From Bacteroidales bacterium (GTDB lineage: Bacteria; Bacteroidota; Bacteroidia; Bacteroidales; Lentimicrobiaceae), in contig JAGXGB010000048.1 of NCBI GenBank assembly GCA_024636955.1, forward strand, positions 148,872-212,871: a stretch of 64,000 bases of DNA, read 5' to 3'. Of this stretch, positions 24,836 through 34,040 are shown piece after piece. Positions within the stretch are counted from its first letter, which is position 1. Each line of letters opens with the position of its first letter. The translations under genes and the position numbers were made by a program. The notes beneath the pieces are model-generated. The model had not been told where the DNA came from. It did no database searches and saw only the letters and a program-made list of their open reading frames with translations.

Positions 24836-26173
24836 TTGAGAATAAAAACAAGACGGAACAAGTACATAGTTGGTTTATTGCTACTTGTTTTTCTTACTTT
24901 TCTATATTTTGTGCTTAGAGAATCACTGCCACATTATGCCGGCAGAATACCACTATTAGGCATATACCTCCTGCTTGAGTACCTTGCTTATAACTATATA
25001 CGCGAAGCGCGGCCTGTATTGAGCGATCGGTTCAGGGTTTTGCTGATAGTACTATGGTGGCTTCCTGTTATTTTGCTGATCGCCTTTCTTGTGGTTGCCT
25101 CATTTATCCCTTTGCAGGAATGGCATCAATTTTGGAAGATCTATCTCCCCGGGATAGGGGTAATGGCACTGTTAGCCAAAACAATAACGTTTGCTTTACT
25201 TATTCTACCCCTTGTTATTGAATTATTCAGGTTGATATTCCGCAGAAGGATCAAACCAGGGGGCATTTATTTTTACATACAAAAATTTCTAAAACGAATG
25301 GCAATATTATTGGGTAGTTTGGCTTTTGTGGGATTATTTATTGGTAGCATACATTGGGTATCAAAATTTAAAACGCGCGAAATTGAATTGCAGGTAAGTC
25401 ACCTGCCTGAATCGCTGAAAGGCTTGAAGATAGTACAGTTATCAGATATACATCTTGGCAGTTGGGCATCAACAAAGCCTATGGAAAAGGCGGTGGAAAT
25501 TGTAAATGAACTTCAGCCTGACCTGGTTTTATTTACCGGCGATATGGTGAACTTTAGCGCTACTGAAACAAAAGGTTTTGAGGATATTCTCGGTAAGATC
25601 GATGCACCGCTTGGCATTTATGCCATCATGGGAAATCACGATTACGGTGATTATGTTCCCTGGCCCGATTCCGCTGCGAAGCTAAATGATATCAAGTTGC
25701 TTGAGGCATTTTATGACAAAATGGGGTGGAAGTTACTCAGAAATGAGAATACTGTTATAGATGTTGAAGGCAGCACCATTCTGCTTGCAGGTGTTGAGAA
25801 CTGGAGTGCGACAACCCGTTTTCACCGGTATGGTGATATGGGTATTACCATGCAAAATGCCCCAGATACAGATGTAAGCATCCTCATGTCGCATGATCCT
25901 ACTCATTGGGATGCAGAAGTAGTGCAAAAGTATCCCCGGTTTCATATAACATTGTCGGGTCACACCCATGGTATGCAAATGGGAATACAGGGTTTTGGCA
26001 TCAAATGGAGCCCCTCACAGTACATTTATAAGAACTGGGGTGGTATGTATAAAAAGAAGCTTAACGATGGCCATGTGTCCCGTTTATACGTGAATGTAGG
26101 TCTGGGCCATATAGCCTATCCGGGCAGGGTTGGAATATTACCTGAAATAACTTTGATAACGCTAACTGATTAA
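24836..26173 (+). CDS. Membrane-anchored metallophosphoesterase (YkuE/YaeI-like)
   Basis: 445 aa with a TTG start. Four to five N-terminal transmembrane segments (about 10-175) are followed by a calcineurin-like phosphoesterase domain with all metal motifs: QLSDIHLGSW (DxH), FTGDMVN (GDxx), IMGNHDYGD (GNHD), LMSHDPTHW and LSGHTHGMQMG (GHTH). Relatives include YkuE and UDP-2,3-diacylglucosamine hydrolase-like enzymes; many act on lipids or phosphodiesters at the membrane. Substrate is unknown. It follows the metal ATPase by 68 bp and may share its transcript. Confidence 0.88.
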   Translation: MRIKTRRNKYIVGLLLLVFLTFLYFVLRESLPHYAGRIPLLGIYLLLEYLAYNYIREARPVLSDRFRVLLIVLWWLPVILLIAFLVVASFIPLQEWHQFWKIYLPGIGVMALLAKTITFALLILPLVIELFRLIFRRRIKPGGIYFYIQKFLKRMAILLGSLAFVGLFIGSIHWVSKFKTREIELQVSHLPESLKGLKIVQLSDIHLGSWASTKPMEKAVEIVNELQPDLVLFTGDMVNFSATETKGFEDILGKIDAPLGIYAIMGNHDYGDYVPWPDSAAKLNDIKLLEAFYDKMGWKLLRNENTVIDVEGSTILLAGVENWSATTRFHRYGDMGITMQNAPDTDVSILMSHDPTHWDAEVVQKYPRFHITLSGHTHGMQMGIQGFGIKWSPSQYIYKNWGGMYKKKLNDGHVSRLYVNVGLGHIAYPGRVGILPEITLITLTD

Positions 26174-26184
26174 GCAGCAGTCAA

Positions 26185-27678
26185 TCAGATTGAATACTCG
26201 GTTTGCTTCAGCGTGAACCAGTTGGTCACTCTGTCTGTGAACCTGTCGTTCAATACAGAATTATCGAGGTGGTGCCTGAATTCATTGGTGTGTTTGTTAT
26301 ACACGTAATCAGTTTTCCACGATTCGTGATTCTTCTTTATTTCACCAATGGCATATATGATGTAATCTAATTCATCATTTGTCATGGTAGGATGCAGTGA
26401 AAGCCTCACCCAGCCCGGTTTTCTTGATAGATCACCGCTATTGATTAATTGGGTAATTTGTTTGGAATGTTCATAGCTTACATCGAGAAGGAAATGGCCG
26501 TATGTACCGGCACAAGCGCAACCACCTCTTACCTGTATGCCAAAGCGATCGCTCAGCATTTTAACTACCAGATTGTAATGAATATCTTCAAAGTAGAATG
26601 AAATGATACCCAGCCTTTGTTTCTGCTCCGGTGCCAGAATGTGTAAGCCTTCAATACTGTTCAATCCTTTGAAAGCAATGTCGAGCAATTCAATTTCTCT
26701 TGCTTTCATGTTTTCAACGCCCATATTCTCCTTTAATTCAATACAAAGGGCAGTTTGAATGGCTTGCATAAACCCGGGAGTTCCGCCATCTTCCCGTGCT
26801 TCAATATCGTCAACATACTTGAATTCACCCCAGGGGTTAGTCCAGTCAACAGTTCCGCCTCCAGGTTGATCGGGGGTTCGGTTATGATACATTGCTTTGT
26901 TAAAAACCAGCACTCCTGATGAGCCGGGACCGCCTAAGAACTTGTGCGGAGAAAACATAACAGCATCAAGGTGTTCCATTGGATCTTCGGGATGCATGTT
27001 GATGTTGTCATAAGGGGCAGATGCTGCAAAATCAATAAAGCAAACACCTTCATATTCGTGCATTATACGAGCCAGTGTGTGGAATGGTGTGCGCACTCCT
27101 GTAACGTTTGAGCAGGCTGTGAAAGCACCTATTTTTACAGGCCGGTCCTTGTATATTTCAAGTTGCCTGCGTAATTCCTCAGGATCAACAAGCAGGTCTT
27201 TATCAGGTTGCAAAACAACTACATCACTGATGGTTTCAAACCATGATGTGTGGTTTGAATGATGTTCCATGTGTGTTACAAAAACAACAGGCTTTTCTTT
27301 ATCCTTAAAGCAAACATTATCAGTGAGCTGACCGCACATCTTTAAACCCATCATTCGCTGGAATTTAACAATCACTCCCGTCATTCCAAAGCCGGCTGTG
27401 ATTATAAGATCGTCAGCGCTTGCATTCACATGTTTCTTTATGATATTGTGGGCCAGATGATAAGCCCGTGTCATTGAAGTGCCGGTTTCACTGGTTTCAG
27501 TGTGGGTGTTTCCAATAAATGGGCCGATATCGTTTGTAAGTCTGTCTTCTATAGGTTTGTATAACCGTCCGCTGGCTATCCAGTCGGCATAAACCAGTTT
27601 AACTTCACCATAAGGTGTTGTGTACTTAAGATCATGGCCAATAATGTTTTTCCTGAAATTCCCGAAGTACTGTTCCAT
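26185..27678 (-). CDS. Class V aminotransferase / cysteine desulfurase-like PLP enzyme
   Basis: A 497-aa PLP enzyme. The PLP Lys is in FSPHKFLGGPGSSGVLV, preceded by VCFIDFAASAPYDN (the Asp that holds the PLP ring) and HMEHHSNHTSWFE. It is longer than NifS/IscS (about 400 aa), and a Cys pair (GCACAGTYG, about residue 389) lies where desulfurases carry the catalytic Cys loop. Such long forms are annotated as selenocysteine lyase/cysteine desulfurase-like in Bacteroidota, with unproven substrate. A palindromic candidate operator lies 12 bp before the start. Confidence 0.8.
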   Translation of the reverse strand: MEQYFGNFRKNIIGHDLKYTTPYGEVKLVYADWIASGRLYKPIEDRLTNDIGPFIGNTHTETSETGTSMTRAYHLAHNIIKKHVNASADDLIITAGFGMTGVIVKFQRMMGLKMCGQLTDNVCFKDKEKPVVFVTHMEHHSNHTSWFETISDVVVLQPDKDLLVDPEELRRQLEIYKDRPVKIGAFTACSNVTGVRTPFHTLARIMHEYEGVCFIDFAASAPYDNINMHPEDPMEHLDAVMFSPHKFLGGPGSSGVLVFNKAMYHNRTPDQPGGGTVDWTNPWGEFKYVDDIEAREDGGTPGFMQAIQTALCIELKENMGVENMKAREIELLDIAFKGLNSIEGLHILAPEQKQRLGIISFYFEDIHYNLVVKMLSDRFGIQVRGGCACAGTYGHFLLDVSYEHSKQITQLINSGDLSRKPGWVRLSLHPTMTNDELDYIIYAIGEIKKNHESWKTDYVYNKHTNEFRHHLDNSVLNDRFTDRVTNWFTLKQTEYSI

Positions 27679-27689
27679 TGGTGAATTCT

Positions 27690-27711
27690 ATTTGCATGCA
27701 AATTTGCAAAT
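27690..27711 (-). promoter_or_regulatory. Overlapping ATTTGCA palindromes upstream of the aminotransferase
   Basis: ATTTGCATGCAAAT (27690-27703) is a perfect 14-bp palindrome and overlaps a second one, ATTTGCAAAT (27702-27711). The half-site recurs in the 16-bp palindrome over the cupin start codon (41480-41495). Its position immediately upstream of the start codon suggests an operator. Confidence 0.45.
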
Positions 27712-27765
27712 AAAACACCAACCATCAAAGGGTTTAGACTCAACTTGTTAAAGAAATTGTAAAAG

Positions 27766-29895
27766 TTATTGCTCTTGTTGCAGCACAACTGGCTGAATAT
27801 CACCCTGAGAGATATGCATACTGCTGATCTCCAGGTCACCGCCTTCAGGATATAGCGTAATATAGTTATTATCAACCCGGTACCATTTATCCTGCACACT
27901 AATCCTGAGTAAGTAATCAACAGTTTCTTCGCTTTCAATGCCCTTCATGACGATACCACCACTTTTCATACCATCCTTGCCGTAATTGATAAATACTTTG
28001 GGTGTATACTCAGTGGTTCTTCTTGCCTTAATAAGAATATAATTATTCTTCCTTAAGCGCATATCAATCGGGTCAAACCTGAATCTTTGCTCATAACCAT
28101 TAAGAATGATAATCGGTTCGGTAACTAAGCCAACTATAGAATTATCCTCCATTAACTTCTTGATCTTGCTGATCATAAGGGTAGGGTAGGACTCCTCAGG
28201 ACGCATGGTTAAAGCTTTTTCAAACTCTTCGAGGGCACGGTCAAATACGTTTGTCTGGTATGCCAGATCACCGGCTGCAACAAATTTATTGTAGGCATCA
28301 AGATTATTCTTCATGCGCTCAAGCACAATATTGTTGATCTGTATGAGCCGATCACGCGGATAATCCTCCATTGGTTTTAGCTCAACAGCCTTTTCAAACA
28401 TCTTCATTGCTGATGGGAAGTCTTCCTCAGTATAAAGCTTGTTCCCATTTTCAATTGCTTCATTGTATTCCCTGTCGGCAAGAGAAGTTCTTTCATACTC
28501 CAATTGCCTTATTCTTTCTTCCTCAATCCTTGTAGCTTCAGCAAGTGCTTCCTGTTCACGAAGCTGTTCGGCCTTTAGTTTTTCCTGTTCACGAAGCTGT
28601 TCGGCCTTTAAGTTTTCCTGCGCGCGAAGCTGTTCATCTCTTTCAGCATCTTCTTTTGCTTTGAGTTCTGCCAACTCGGCAAGTCTGAGCTCCTCAGCCT
28701 TGCTTTGAGCTGCCAGTGCTGCCTCTTTTGCCGCGTTCTCCTCTGCCAGTGCTGCCTCATTTGCTGCAGTCTCCTCTGCAAGCTGCAGACTATCAGCAAT
28801 ACGTTTCTCTTCGGCCAGCTTGGCTAACCGTAGTTCCTCAGCCTGAGTTTGCGCTGTCAGTGCTGCCTGATTAGCAGCAGTCTCTTCTGCAAGTTGCAGA
28901 CTATCGGCTGCACGTTTCTCTTTAGCCTGCCTTGCTGCAAGTTCATCAGCCTCACGTGTTGCTTTTTCTGTAGCTTCTTCTTCAGCGCGAAGCTGTGCAA
29001 GTTTTGCTTCCTCTTCAACCCGAAGTTTTTCAAGTCTTGCCTCTTCTTCAGCCCGAAGCAGAGCAAATTTTGCTTCCTCCTCCTGACGTTTCTTAAGCTC
29101 GGCTTCATTGGCAATTGCGTTGGTTGCCTGAGTTTTTATAGCTTCATTCACCCTTTCGAGCATACTCCCCGGGTAAGTTTCTGCGGGTTTTAGCTTAGCA
29201 GCCTGCTGATATTTAAGCTTTGCCTGGGCAAAGTCGCGGTTCATATAAGCTTCATCAGCCAGGGCAACTTCCGCGTTATAACTATCATCAAGGGCTTTCT
29301 GTGCTGCAAGTATAGCATCAATTTCCTTTATCTTATTCTTTGGGTATGCTTCCTCAGGGTTGAGCAATGCAGCCTGCTCATATTTCGGTTTCGCGACTTC
29401 ATAGTTCTTTTCACTTAAATCCTTATCAGCGGCAGCGATTAACGTTTCATATTCTTTTAACCGTTGATTTTTCTCGACATCTAATTTGTCAACTTTACCA
29501 AGCTTCTCTCTCACTGATCTATCTTCAGGCTTTATTAATAGTGCAGCTTCATACTTAGCTTTTGCTTCTCTATAACTGCCTGAGGCTGACAGCCTATCGC
29601 CTGATGCAACGGCATCAGCAAAATCAGTTTCATCCTTTGGATCAATGTAAACCTTACGTATCTGAGCAAGTTTATCCTTGGCAAACCGGGAGGAAGGGTC
29701 TATTGCCAATGCCTTCTGGTATTCAGCCTTTGCTTTTGCATAGTCTTTATTCTGTAGAAATTCCTCCCCACGGGTAATTGATTCCTCAAATTGTAACAGT
29801 TTTACCTTATCAATTGACTGAGCATGAGCATGATACGATGTTCCCATGATCACAAGCAGGAGTAGATATATATAATTAAAGTTCAAATTTGTCAT
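27766..29895 (-). CDS. Secreted TPR/coiled-coil protein with Glu/Ala/Arg-rich central helix
   Basis: 709 aa. A signal peptide (ending SYHAHAQ, about residue 26) precedes three to four TPR-like units with the theme YxxAKxKYxxALxLxPxDxYPxxKI (about 35-245). A long charged coiled coil (about 270-460) carries internal repeats such as ELRLAKLAEEKRIADSLQLAEETAANEAAL and QLREQEKLKAEQ. Two more TPR units (about 470-580) and a C-terminal beta domain (about 590-709) follow. It is probably periplasmic and structural. No enzymatic motif is seen. The gene is alone on the minus strand. Confidence 0.7.
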   Translation of the reverse strand: MTNLNFNYIYLLLLVIMGTSYHAHAQSIDKVKLLQFEESITRGEEFLQNKDYAKAKAEYQKALAIDPSSRFAKDKLAQIRKVYIDPKDETDFADAVASGDRLSASGSYREAKAKYEAALLIKPEDRSVREKLGKVDKLDVEKNQRLKEYETLIAAADKDLSEKNYEVAKPKYEQAALLNPEEAYPKNKIKEIDAILAAQKALDDSYNAEVALADEAYMNRDFAQAKLKYQQAAKLKPAETYPGSMLERVNEAIKTQATNAIANEAELKKRQEEEAKFALLRAEEEARLEKLRVEEEAKLAQLRAEEEATEKATREADELAARQAKEKRAADSLQLAEETAANQAALTAQTQAEELRLAKLAEEKRIADSLQLAEETAANEAALAEENAAKEAALAAQSKAEELRLAELAELKAKEDAERDEQLRAQENLKAEQLREQEKLKAEQLREQEALAEATRIEEERIRQLEYERTSLADREYNEAIENGNKLYTEEDFPSAMKMFEKAVELKPMEDYPRDRLIQINNIVLERMKNNLDAYNKFVAAGDLAYQTNVFDRALEEFEKALTMRPEESYPTLMISKIKKLMEDNSIVGLVTEPIIILNGYEQRFRFDPIDMRLRKNNYILIKARRTTEYTPKVFINYGKDGMKSGGIVMKGIESEETVDYLLRISVQDKWYRVDNNYITLYPEGGDLEISSMHISQGDIQPVVLQQEQ

Positions 29896-29950
29896 ATAAA
29901 GTGGTTACCGGGAAACTTTACTAACGTACAATCAATCAGATTATTGAGAT

Positions 29951-30616
29951 TTACAGTGAATCCTTTTCAAAAATGTTACCATCTTGCATAAATATCCTTC
30001 TATCGGCCATTTCAGCCAGTTCTTCGTTATGGGTAACTATTAGGATTGTTTGGTTAAAGTGTTTCCGGAGGTCGAAGAACAGATTATGTAATTGACGTGC
30101 ATTCACCGAATCAAGATTTCCCGAAGGCTCATCAGCCATTATCACAGCAGGTTCATTGACCAAAGCCCTTGCGATAGATACTCTTTGCTGTTCGCCACCT
30201 GATAATTCTGAAGGCTTATGATCTTTGCGGTTGTCAATACCGAGCAATTTCATCAGTTCCAAGGCTTTTGAAGTTGCAGCTTTCTGGCTTTTACCGGCAA
30301 TGTAAGCAGGAATACAAATGTTTTCAAGGGCAGTAAACTCAGGAAGTAAATGATGGAACTGGAATACGAAACCTATTTTCTTATTCCTGAAATCAGATAT
30401 CTTTTTATCATCAAGCTTTCTTAGTTGAATACCATCAATAATCACATTCCCATCATCAGGAGTATCAAGGGTACTGAGTATATGAAGCAGCGTTGATTTA
30501 CCGGCACCTGAGGGTCCTGTAATAGAAACAATTTCTCCTTTCCCGACTTTGATGGATACACCCTTAAGGACTTCGAGACTGCCGTATGATTTACGTATTC
30601 CTGTTGCTTCGATCAT
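29951..30616 (-). CDS. ABC transporter ATPase of the LolD/MacB family
   Basis: 221 aa, normal for LolD-like ATPases. Walker A is GPSGAGKST (about 35-43), the Q-loop is [15 protein letters not shown], the signature is [15 protein letters not shown], Walker B is [15 protein letters not shown] and the switch His is in LIVTHNEE. LolD powers lipoprotein release from the inner membrane with LolC/LolE. No permease gene is next to it, so in this genome the subunits are unlinked and the exact partner is uncertain. A TAnnTTTG element lies 19 bp upstream. Confidence 0.88.
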   Translation of the reverse strand: MIEATGIRKSYGSLEVLKGVSIKVGKGEIVSITGPSGAGKSTLLHILSTLDTPDDGNVIIDGIQLRKLDDKKISDFRNKKIGFVFQFHHLLPEFTALENICIPAYIAGKSQKAATSKALELMKLLGIDNRKDHKPSELSGGEQQRVSIARALVNEPAVIMADEPSGNLDSVNARQLHNLFFDLRKHFNQTILIVTHNEELAEMADRRIFMQDGNIFEKDSL

Positions 30617-30634
30617 TAAATTTAATGTTTACGG

Positions 30635-30642
30635 CAAAGTTA
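30635..30642 (-). promoter_or_regulatory. Candidate -7 element of the LolD-like gene
   Basis: CAAAGTTA on the plus strand reads TAACTTTG on the minus strand, an exact TAnnTTTG, 19 bp before the ATG at 30616. Confidence 0.6.
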
Positions 30643-30654
30643 CATAAATAACAT

Positions 30655-30684
30655 AAAAAAGGCCGGAATTGCTTCCGGCCTTTT
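30655..30684 (-). terminator. Rho-independent terminator of the 300-aa secreted protein gene
   Basis: A 12-bp perfect stem (30657-30668 with 30673-30684, AAAAGGCCGGAA/TTCCGGCCTTTT) with loop TTGC; on the minus strand six T residues follow. Confidence 0.93.
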
Positions 30685-30702
30685 AATATGATTGATTATG
30701 GA

Positions 30703-31605
30703 TTATTCCATATCATTATTCATATCGTTATCAATGTTATCATTCCTGTTATTTAAGTCGTCACTGAACTGGTCAGTTTTGTTCTCAAAAGTAAAAGGAA
30801 TAACTACTATTTTGTTATCATCAGTACTGATGGTAGTTTGAATGCTATAAGTACCATCTTCATTTAAGGCTAATTCACCGGTGTGGTGATCTTCATTATG
30901 ACGTAGATCAGCTGTGAAGGTTTTTTGACTAGGTGTTACAACCTTAAGTTCAATATCTTCAGCATTAACCTCTTTACCTGTAGATTCATCTATTACTTTA
31001 ACAATAACTGTGTTTTTTTCCATTTGCGTACCTGCTTGCTGTCCAATAGGATTGGTGGTAGCTTGCCAGTCATCTGTTAAGTCAGTTTTTGAAGTAGTAC
31101 CAGCTGATACTGTATCATTGAAATCCTGGTTATTAAATGCAGGATTTTCATTTCTTACTGTTTCTGTGCGATCAGCCTGACTAGTCTGGGTTGTAGTTTC
31201 GGTTGTACCAACTGAACCACTAACACCGGTTCCTGTAGTACCTACTTGACCTGAAACACCTGTACCAGTAGTACCTACGTTACCTGAAACATCAGCATCA
31301 GTTCCCATTTTAGGTGATTTACTGTCGTAACGGGTATCAAAGTTCTTGGTAGCCGTTCCTTCTGCAGGAAGTACCCACATTTGAACCTTATATCCTTGTG
31401 AAGATTTCTCTGCAGTTGGTGTGGCACTTAAAGAAAGTGCATCACTTTGTTGCTGATCATTTGAATGCATTTTATCTAGTGATGATTGTGTTGTTGTTTG
31501 CTTATCTATACCTGTTGTCGTCGTTGTGTCCGTCTGTGCTACAGACGTGAAATAAAAACCACAAACAGCTGTAGTTAAAACTGCTATTACTTTTATCTTT
31601 TTCAT
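30703..31605 (-). CDS. Secreted Thr/Gly-rich protein of unknown function
   Basis: 300 aa with a signal peptide (MKKIKVIAVLTTAVCGFYFTSVAQ). The middle holds low-complexity Gly-Thr-Val-Ser repeats of ten residues (VGTTGTGVSG and its variant VGTTGTGVSGQ/S, about residues 108-135). The C-terminal part (about 195-290) looks like a small beta-sandwich: VIVKVIDESTGKEVNAEDIELKV, a bacterial Ig-like or YtkA-like fold. It was not recognised as a known family. Upstream it shares the AATGATGTAAC element found before other stress-type genes in this window. Confidence 0.6.
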   Translation of the reverse strand: MKKIKVIAVLTTAVCGFYFTSVAQTDTTTTTGIDKQTTTQSSLDKMHSNDQQQSDALSLSATPTAEKSSQGYKVQMWVLPAEGTATKNFDTRYDSKSPKMGTDADVSGNVGTTGTGVSGQVGTTGTGVSGSVGTTETTTQTSQADRTETVRNENPAFNNQDFNDTVSAGTTSKTDLTDDWQATTNPIGQQAGTQMEKNTVIVKVIDESTGKEVNAEDIELKVVTPSQKTFTADLRHNEDHHTGELALNEDGTYSIQTTISTDDNKIVVIPFTFENKTDQFSDDLNNRNDNIDNDMNNDME

Positions 31606-31682
31606 TTTATAGTACTTTTTGAGTTATTAAAAGTTTGATTTTACACGTTACTGCAAATATCAAACCAACTGATACACAATTG

Positions 31683-31693
31683 GTTACATCATT
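31683..31693 (-). promoter_or_regulatory. AATGATGTAAC element (candidate ECF -35)
   Basis: GTTACATCATT on the plus strand reads AATGATGTAAC on the minus strand, 78 bp upstream of the 300-aa secreted protein. The same 11-mer, or a near match, occurs upstream of the 111-aa protein gene, the DUF4142 gene and the cupin gene. Confidence 0.45.
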
Positions 31694-31796
31694 TTTCCTT
31701 AATGTTCCATAATCCCCACCTCTTGATTGGAGCACTATAAATAATAGTGATATTGATATTATATTATCAACAAGATGTAATAGATGTCAAAATGGT

Positions 31797-32888
31797 TTAC
31801 TTGCTGCTCAGGATTTTAATCAGACTAATTTCTTCATTTTTGAGCAAATTGGTTGTATCATTCGATTCATGGTGCATGCTTGAATCTATAAAACGGTCAA
31901 GTTTCTTTTGCTCGTAAAGCTTTACGACCACCGGATGTATATAGTGGCTTTTGCAAACATTTCTGGTGTTGCCAAGTTCACCTGCCACATAGTCATACAT
32001 CTGGTTGATGTTCGTTTTCATTTCTGTCTGGCTACCAAAAGGTCCAATTTCACTAAATGCCTTTATAGCAGTTACACTCCCTGCCCAGGTACGAAAGTCT
32101 TTGGCAGAAAAGTCCTTTCCTGATATTTCACGTATGTAATTATTTACCATTCCTGAATCAACATGCTGGATAATTCCTTCGTCATTTAAGTAACCAAACA
32201 GTTGCTGGCCGGGTATCACTCTGCACTTTTTTATGATTCCTGAAAGTTTCCTGTTTTTGAGTGTTACATTGCTGCGAATGCCTTTTTTACCAATAAAGCG
32301 AAACTTTATGGTAGAACCTTCAATTTTAACATGCTTGTCCTTCAGTGTAGTGAGTCCATAAGAGCCATTCAGCTTTTCATATACCGAATTACCAATCCTT
32401 ATATAGGCTGCATCAAGAATAGCAATAATTAATGCCAGTACTTTCTCTTTTACTAATCCGGGCTTCATTAAATCTGAAGCTATATTTTTCCTGATGGTTG
32501 ACAAACTCAAACCAAAATCCAGTAGCCGGTAGTATTTAGTCTGGCTTCTGATCCTACTCCATAACTTATGGTACCTGTATTGCTTTCTACCTGCTGTGTC
32601 AAAACCGGTTGCCTGCAAATGACCTACCTCGTCAGGGCATATCCAAACGCGTTCCCATGCAGGTGGTATTGCCAGGCTTTTAATCCTTAATAATTCCTCT
32701 GTATCCTTAACTTGCTTATTGTTGAGATGGTAGATGAACTTATCACCTTTTCTTTTCCGTTGAATTCCTGCAGATGCACCATTTGTGTATTTAAGTTTAG
32801 CAACCTTTGCACTACCCGGTCCATCCTTAAGCGCTGCTTTCAATTGGCGTTTGGTAATTTCAATTTCTTCGCTAGCTGACATCACCAT
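31797..32888 (-). CDS. DNA topoisomerase IB (poxvirus-like)
   Basis: 363 aa. Relaxes supercoiled DNA through a 3'-phosphotyrosyl intermediate. Motifs follow the family order: DTAGRKQYRYHKLW (first Arg plus Lys region, about 115-125), then AYIRIGNSVYEKLNGSYGLTTL (about 185-205). KDFRTWAGSVTA (catalytic Arg, about 262) and KSHYIHPVVV (nucleophile Tyr, about residue 318) complete the site. Length matches bacterial TopIB (about 340-370). It is a non-essential enzyme, often linked to stress and desiccation genes. The start could be the ATG six bases downstream (MSASEE). Confidence 0.9.
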   Translation of the reverse strand: MVMSASEEIEITKRQLKAALKDGPGSAKVAKLKYTNGASAGIQRKRKGDKFIYHLNNKQVKDTEELLRIKSLAIPPAWERVWICPDEVGHLQATGFDTAGRKQYRYHKLWSRIRSQTKYYRLLDFGLSLSTIRKNIASDLMKPGLVKEKVLALIIAILDAAYIRIGNSVYEKLNGSYGLTTLKDKHVKIEGSTIKFRFIGKKGIRSNVTLKNRKLSGIIKKCRVIPGQQLFGYLNDEGIIQHVDSGMVNNYIREISGKDFSAKDFRTWAGSVTAIKAFSEIGPFGSQTEMKTNINQMYDYVAGELGNTRNVCKSHYIHPVVVKLYEQKKLDRFIDSSMHHESNDTTNLLKNEEISLIKILSSK

Positions 32889-32978
32889 GAAAATTTATAT
32901 ATTTCAAAAAAAAGATCCGCGAATGCTATTGTTTATTAGCATCCTCAGATCTCTTTACAAATACATTTAGTTGTTAGG
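32889..32978. other. Short spacer with imperfect hairpin
   Basis: An imperfect hairpin (ATGCTA/TAGCAT with outer AGATC/GATCT, about 32912-32953) lies between topoisomerase IB and the small candidate gene. It may terminate the small gene on the minus strand. Confidence 0.35.
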
Positions 32979-33122
32979 TTATTGATCGAGAATAAAATCT
33001 TTTTCCTCAACCTCTAACATTAACTCAGCATCTACTAGTTCAACAAGCCATTTATAATGCTTCTTAACTATAAGTCTGATCTTCGTGAATCCCATTACAG
33101 GGAAAATAAGTCTGGCAGTCAT
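32979..33122 (-). CDS. Candidate 47-aa small protein
   Basis: A short open frame on the minus strand from ATG (33122) to TAA (32979). It begins MTARLIFPVMGFTKIRLIV and ends with an acidic amphipathic stretch (LMLEVEEKDFILDQ). It fills an otherwise empty 390-bp spacer. An AAGAATGTAAC element (33234-33244), resembling the shared TGTAAC motif, lies 112 bp upstream. No family is recognised. The frame is short enough to be chance, so confidence is limited. Confidence 0.35.
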   Translation of the reverse strand: MTARLIFPVMGFTKIRLIVKKHYKWLVELVDAELMLEVEEKDFILDQ

Positions 33123-33281
33123 TGCTTTAGGGTATTATATATTATTAATGTAAGTTTTTGTAATAAGTCATTTTGTGGTAAAAATGAAGCTTTTTACAGT
33201 GTATCAAAATTCCTAATTACTCAGCAGATAACCGTTACATTCTTATGTGAAAAGATTACATTTTTCCCATATAGGTTATAA

Positions 33282-34040
33282 CTAAGTTCCTGTTATTCCT
33301 ATAATTTTCATTCCATACTTATTTTTGAGCACGACCAGTCTACAACTTATACCTGATTCTTCTAATTGGGTTATCAGATTCTTTAAGTTTTTCTTACTGT
33401 GAAGATTCAAAATACTTATTATGCCATCCCATATAGTGAAAAACATAACCAGTGGTATAAGGTAAGTGAAGAGGACCCTACCAAGGCGAAATGGCTTGAT
33501 AAATGGAGTAAAGAGAAACATTAGTATTGGATGGAATACTATGATGGAAAGGATCATTATAAGGTTCTTATTACCACTATCAAAAAATGCAAAGGATTCA
33601 CCACTTTGACAACTGTTGCTGATTATCAGTTTAATTTCTTCAGTAGTAAAGTGGTGCAAGCTTGAAAACATGGTGCGCAGACCTTTGAGGCCTTTGGGAA
33701 CTGATTTAGCATCAACAGAATCTTTGTGATATGTTATTCCCTTGGGCAGATGCTTAATTATTTCTTCGGGAATGAATTTATCAGTTAGAATGATTGGAAT
33801 GTGTTTATTGTAGTACTTGAGGAAATCGTTTTGGATTGAAATTACCGGGCCTCCGCTACCTGAACACAGATCGACAATTGCGGTGCTGCTGTTTTTTTTA
33901 ATAAGCTTCTGTAACTCGTGAACAACTGGTTTATACATGTTGAATTTAGTGAATATGAACTGAAGATAATCAGTCATGTATTCTCTCAATGATTGAGGAA
34001 ACCACGGCTGGTCTTCAAATTCAAATAGTATTTTGCTCAC
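33282..34040 (-). CDS. Methyltransferase-like protein with C-terminal membrane segments (PKS cluster)
   Basis: 252 aa, GTG start at 34040 overlapping the end of the FAD monooxygenase gene by about 20 bp, which indicates translational coupling. Residues 50-70 have a class I SAM-binding motif (AIVDLCSGSGGPVISI). The C-terminal part has two hydrophobic segments (about 165-215), so it should be membrane-associated. It is the last gene of the cluster. A role in O- or C-methylation of the lipid product is inferred from context; an orphan SAM-fold protein is the alternative. Confidence 0.65.
   Translation of the reverse strand: MSKILFEFEDQPWFPQSLREYMTDYLQFIFTKFNMYKPVVHELQKLIKKNSSTAIVDLCSGSGGPVISIQNDFLKYYNKHIPIILTDKFIPEEIIKHLPKGITYHKDSVDAKSVPKGLKGLRTMFSSLHHFTTEEIKLIISNSCQSGESFAFFDSGNKNLIMILSIIVFHPILMFLFTPFIKPFRLGRVLFTYLIPLVMFFTIWDGIISILNLHSKKNLKNLITQLEESGISCRLVVLKNKYGMKIIGITGT

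Noticed and set aside
26185..27678. Class V aminotransferase as IscS/NifS of an iron-sulfur cluster operon
   Set aside because: It is about 100 residues longer than IscS and has no isc, suf or nif neighbours.
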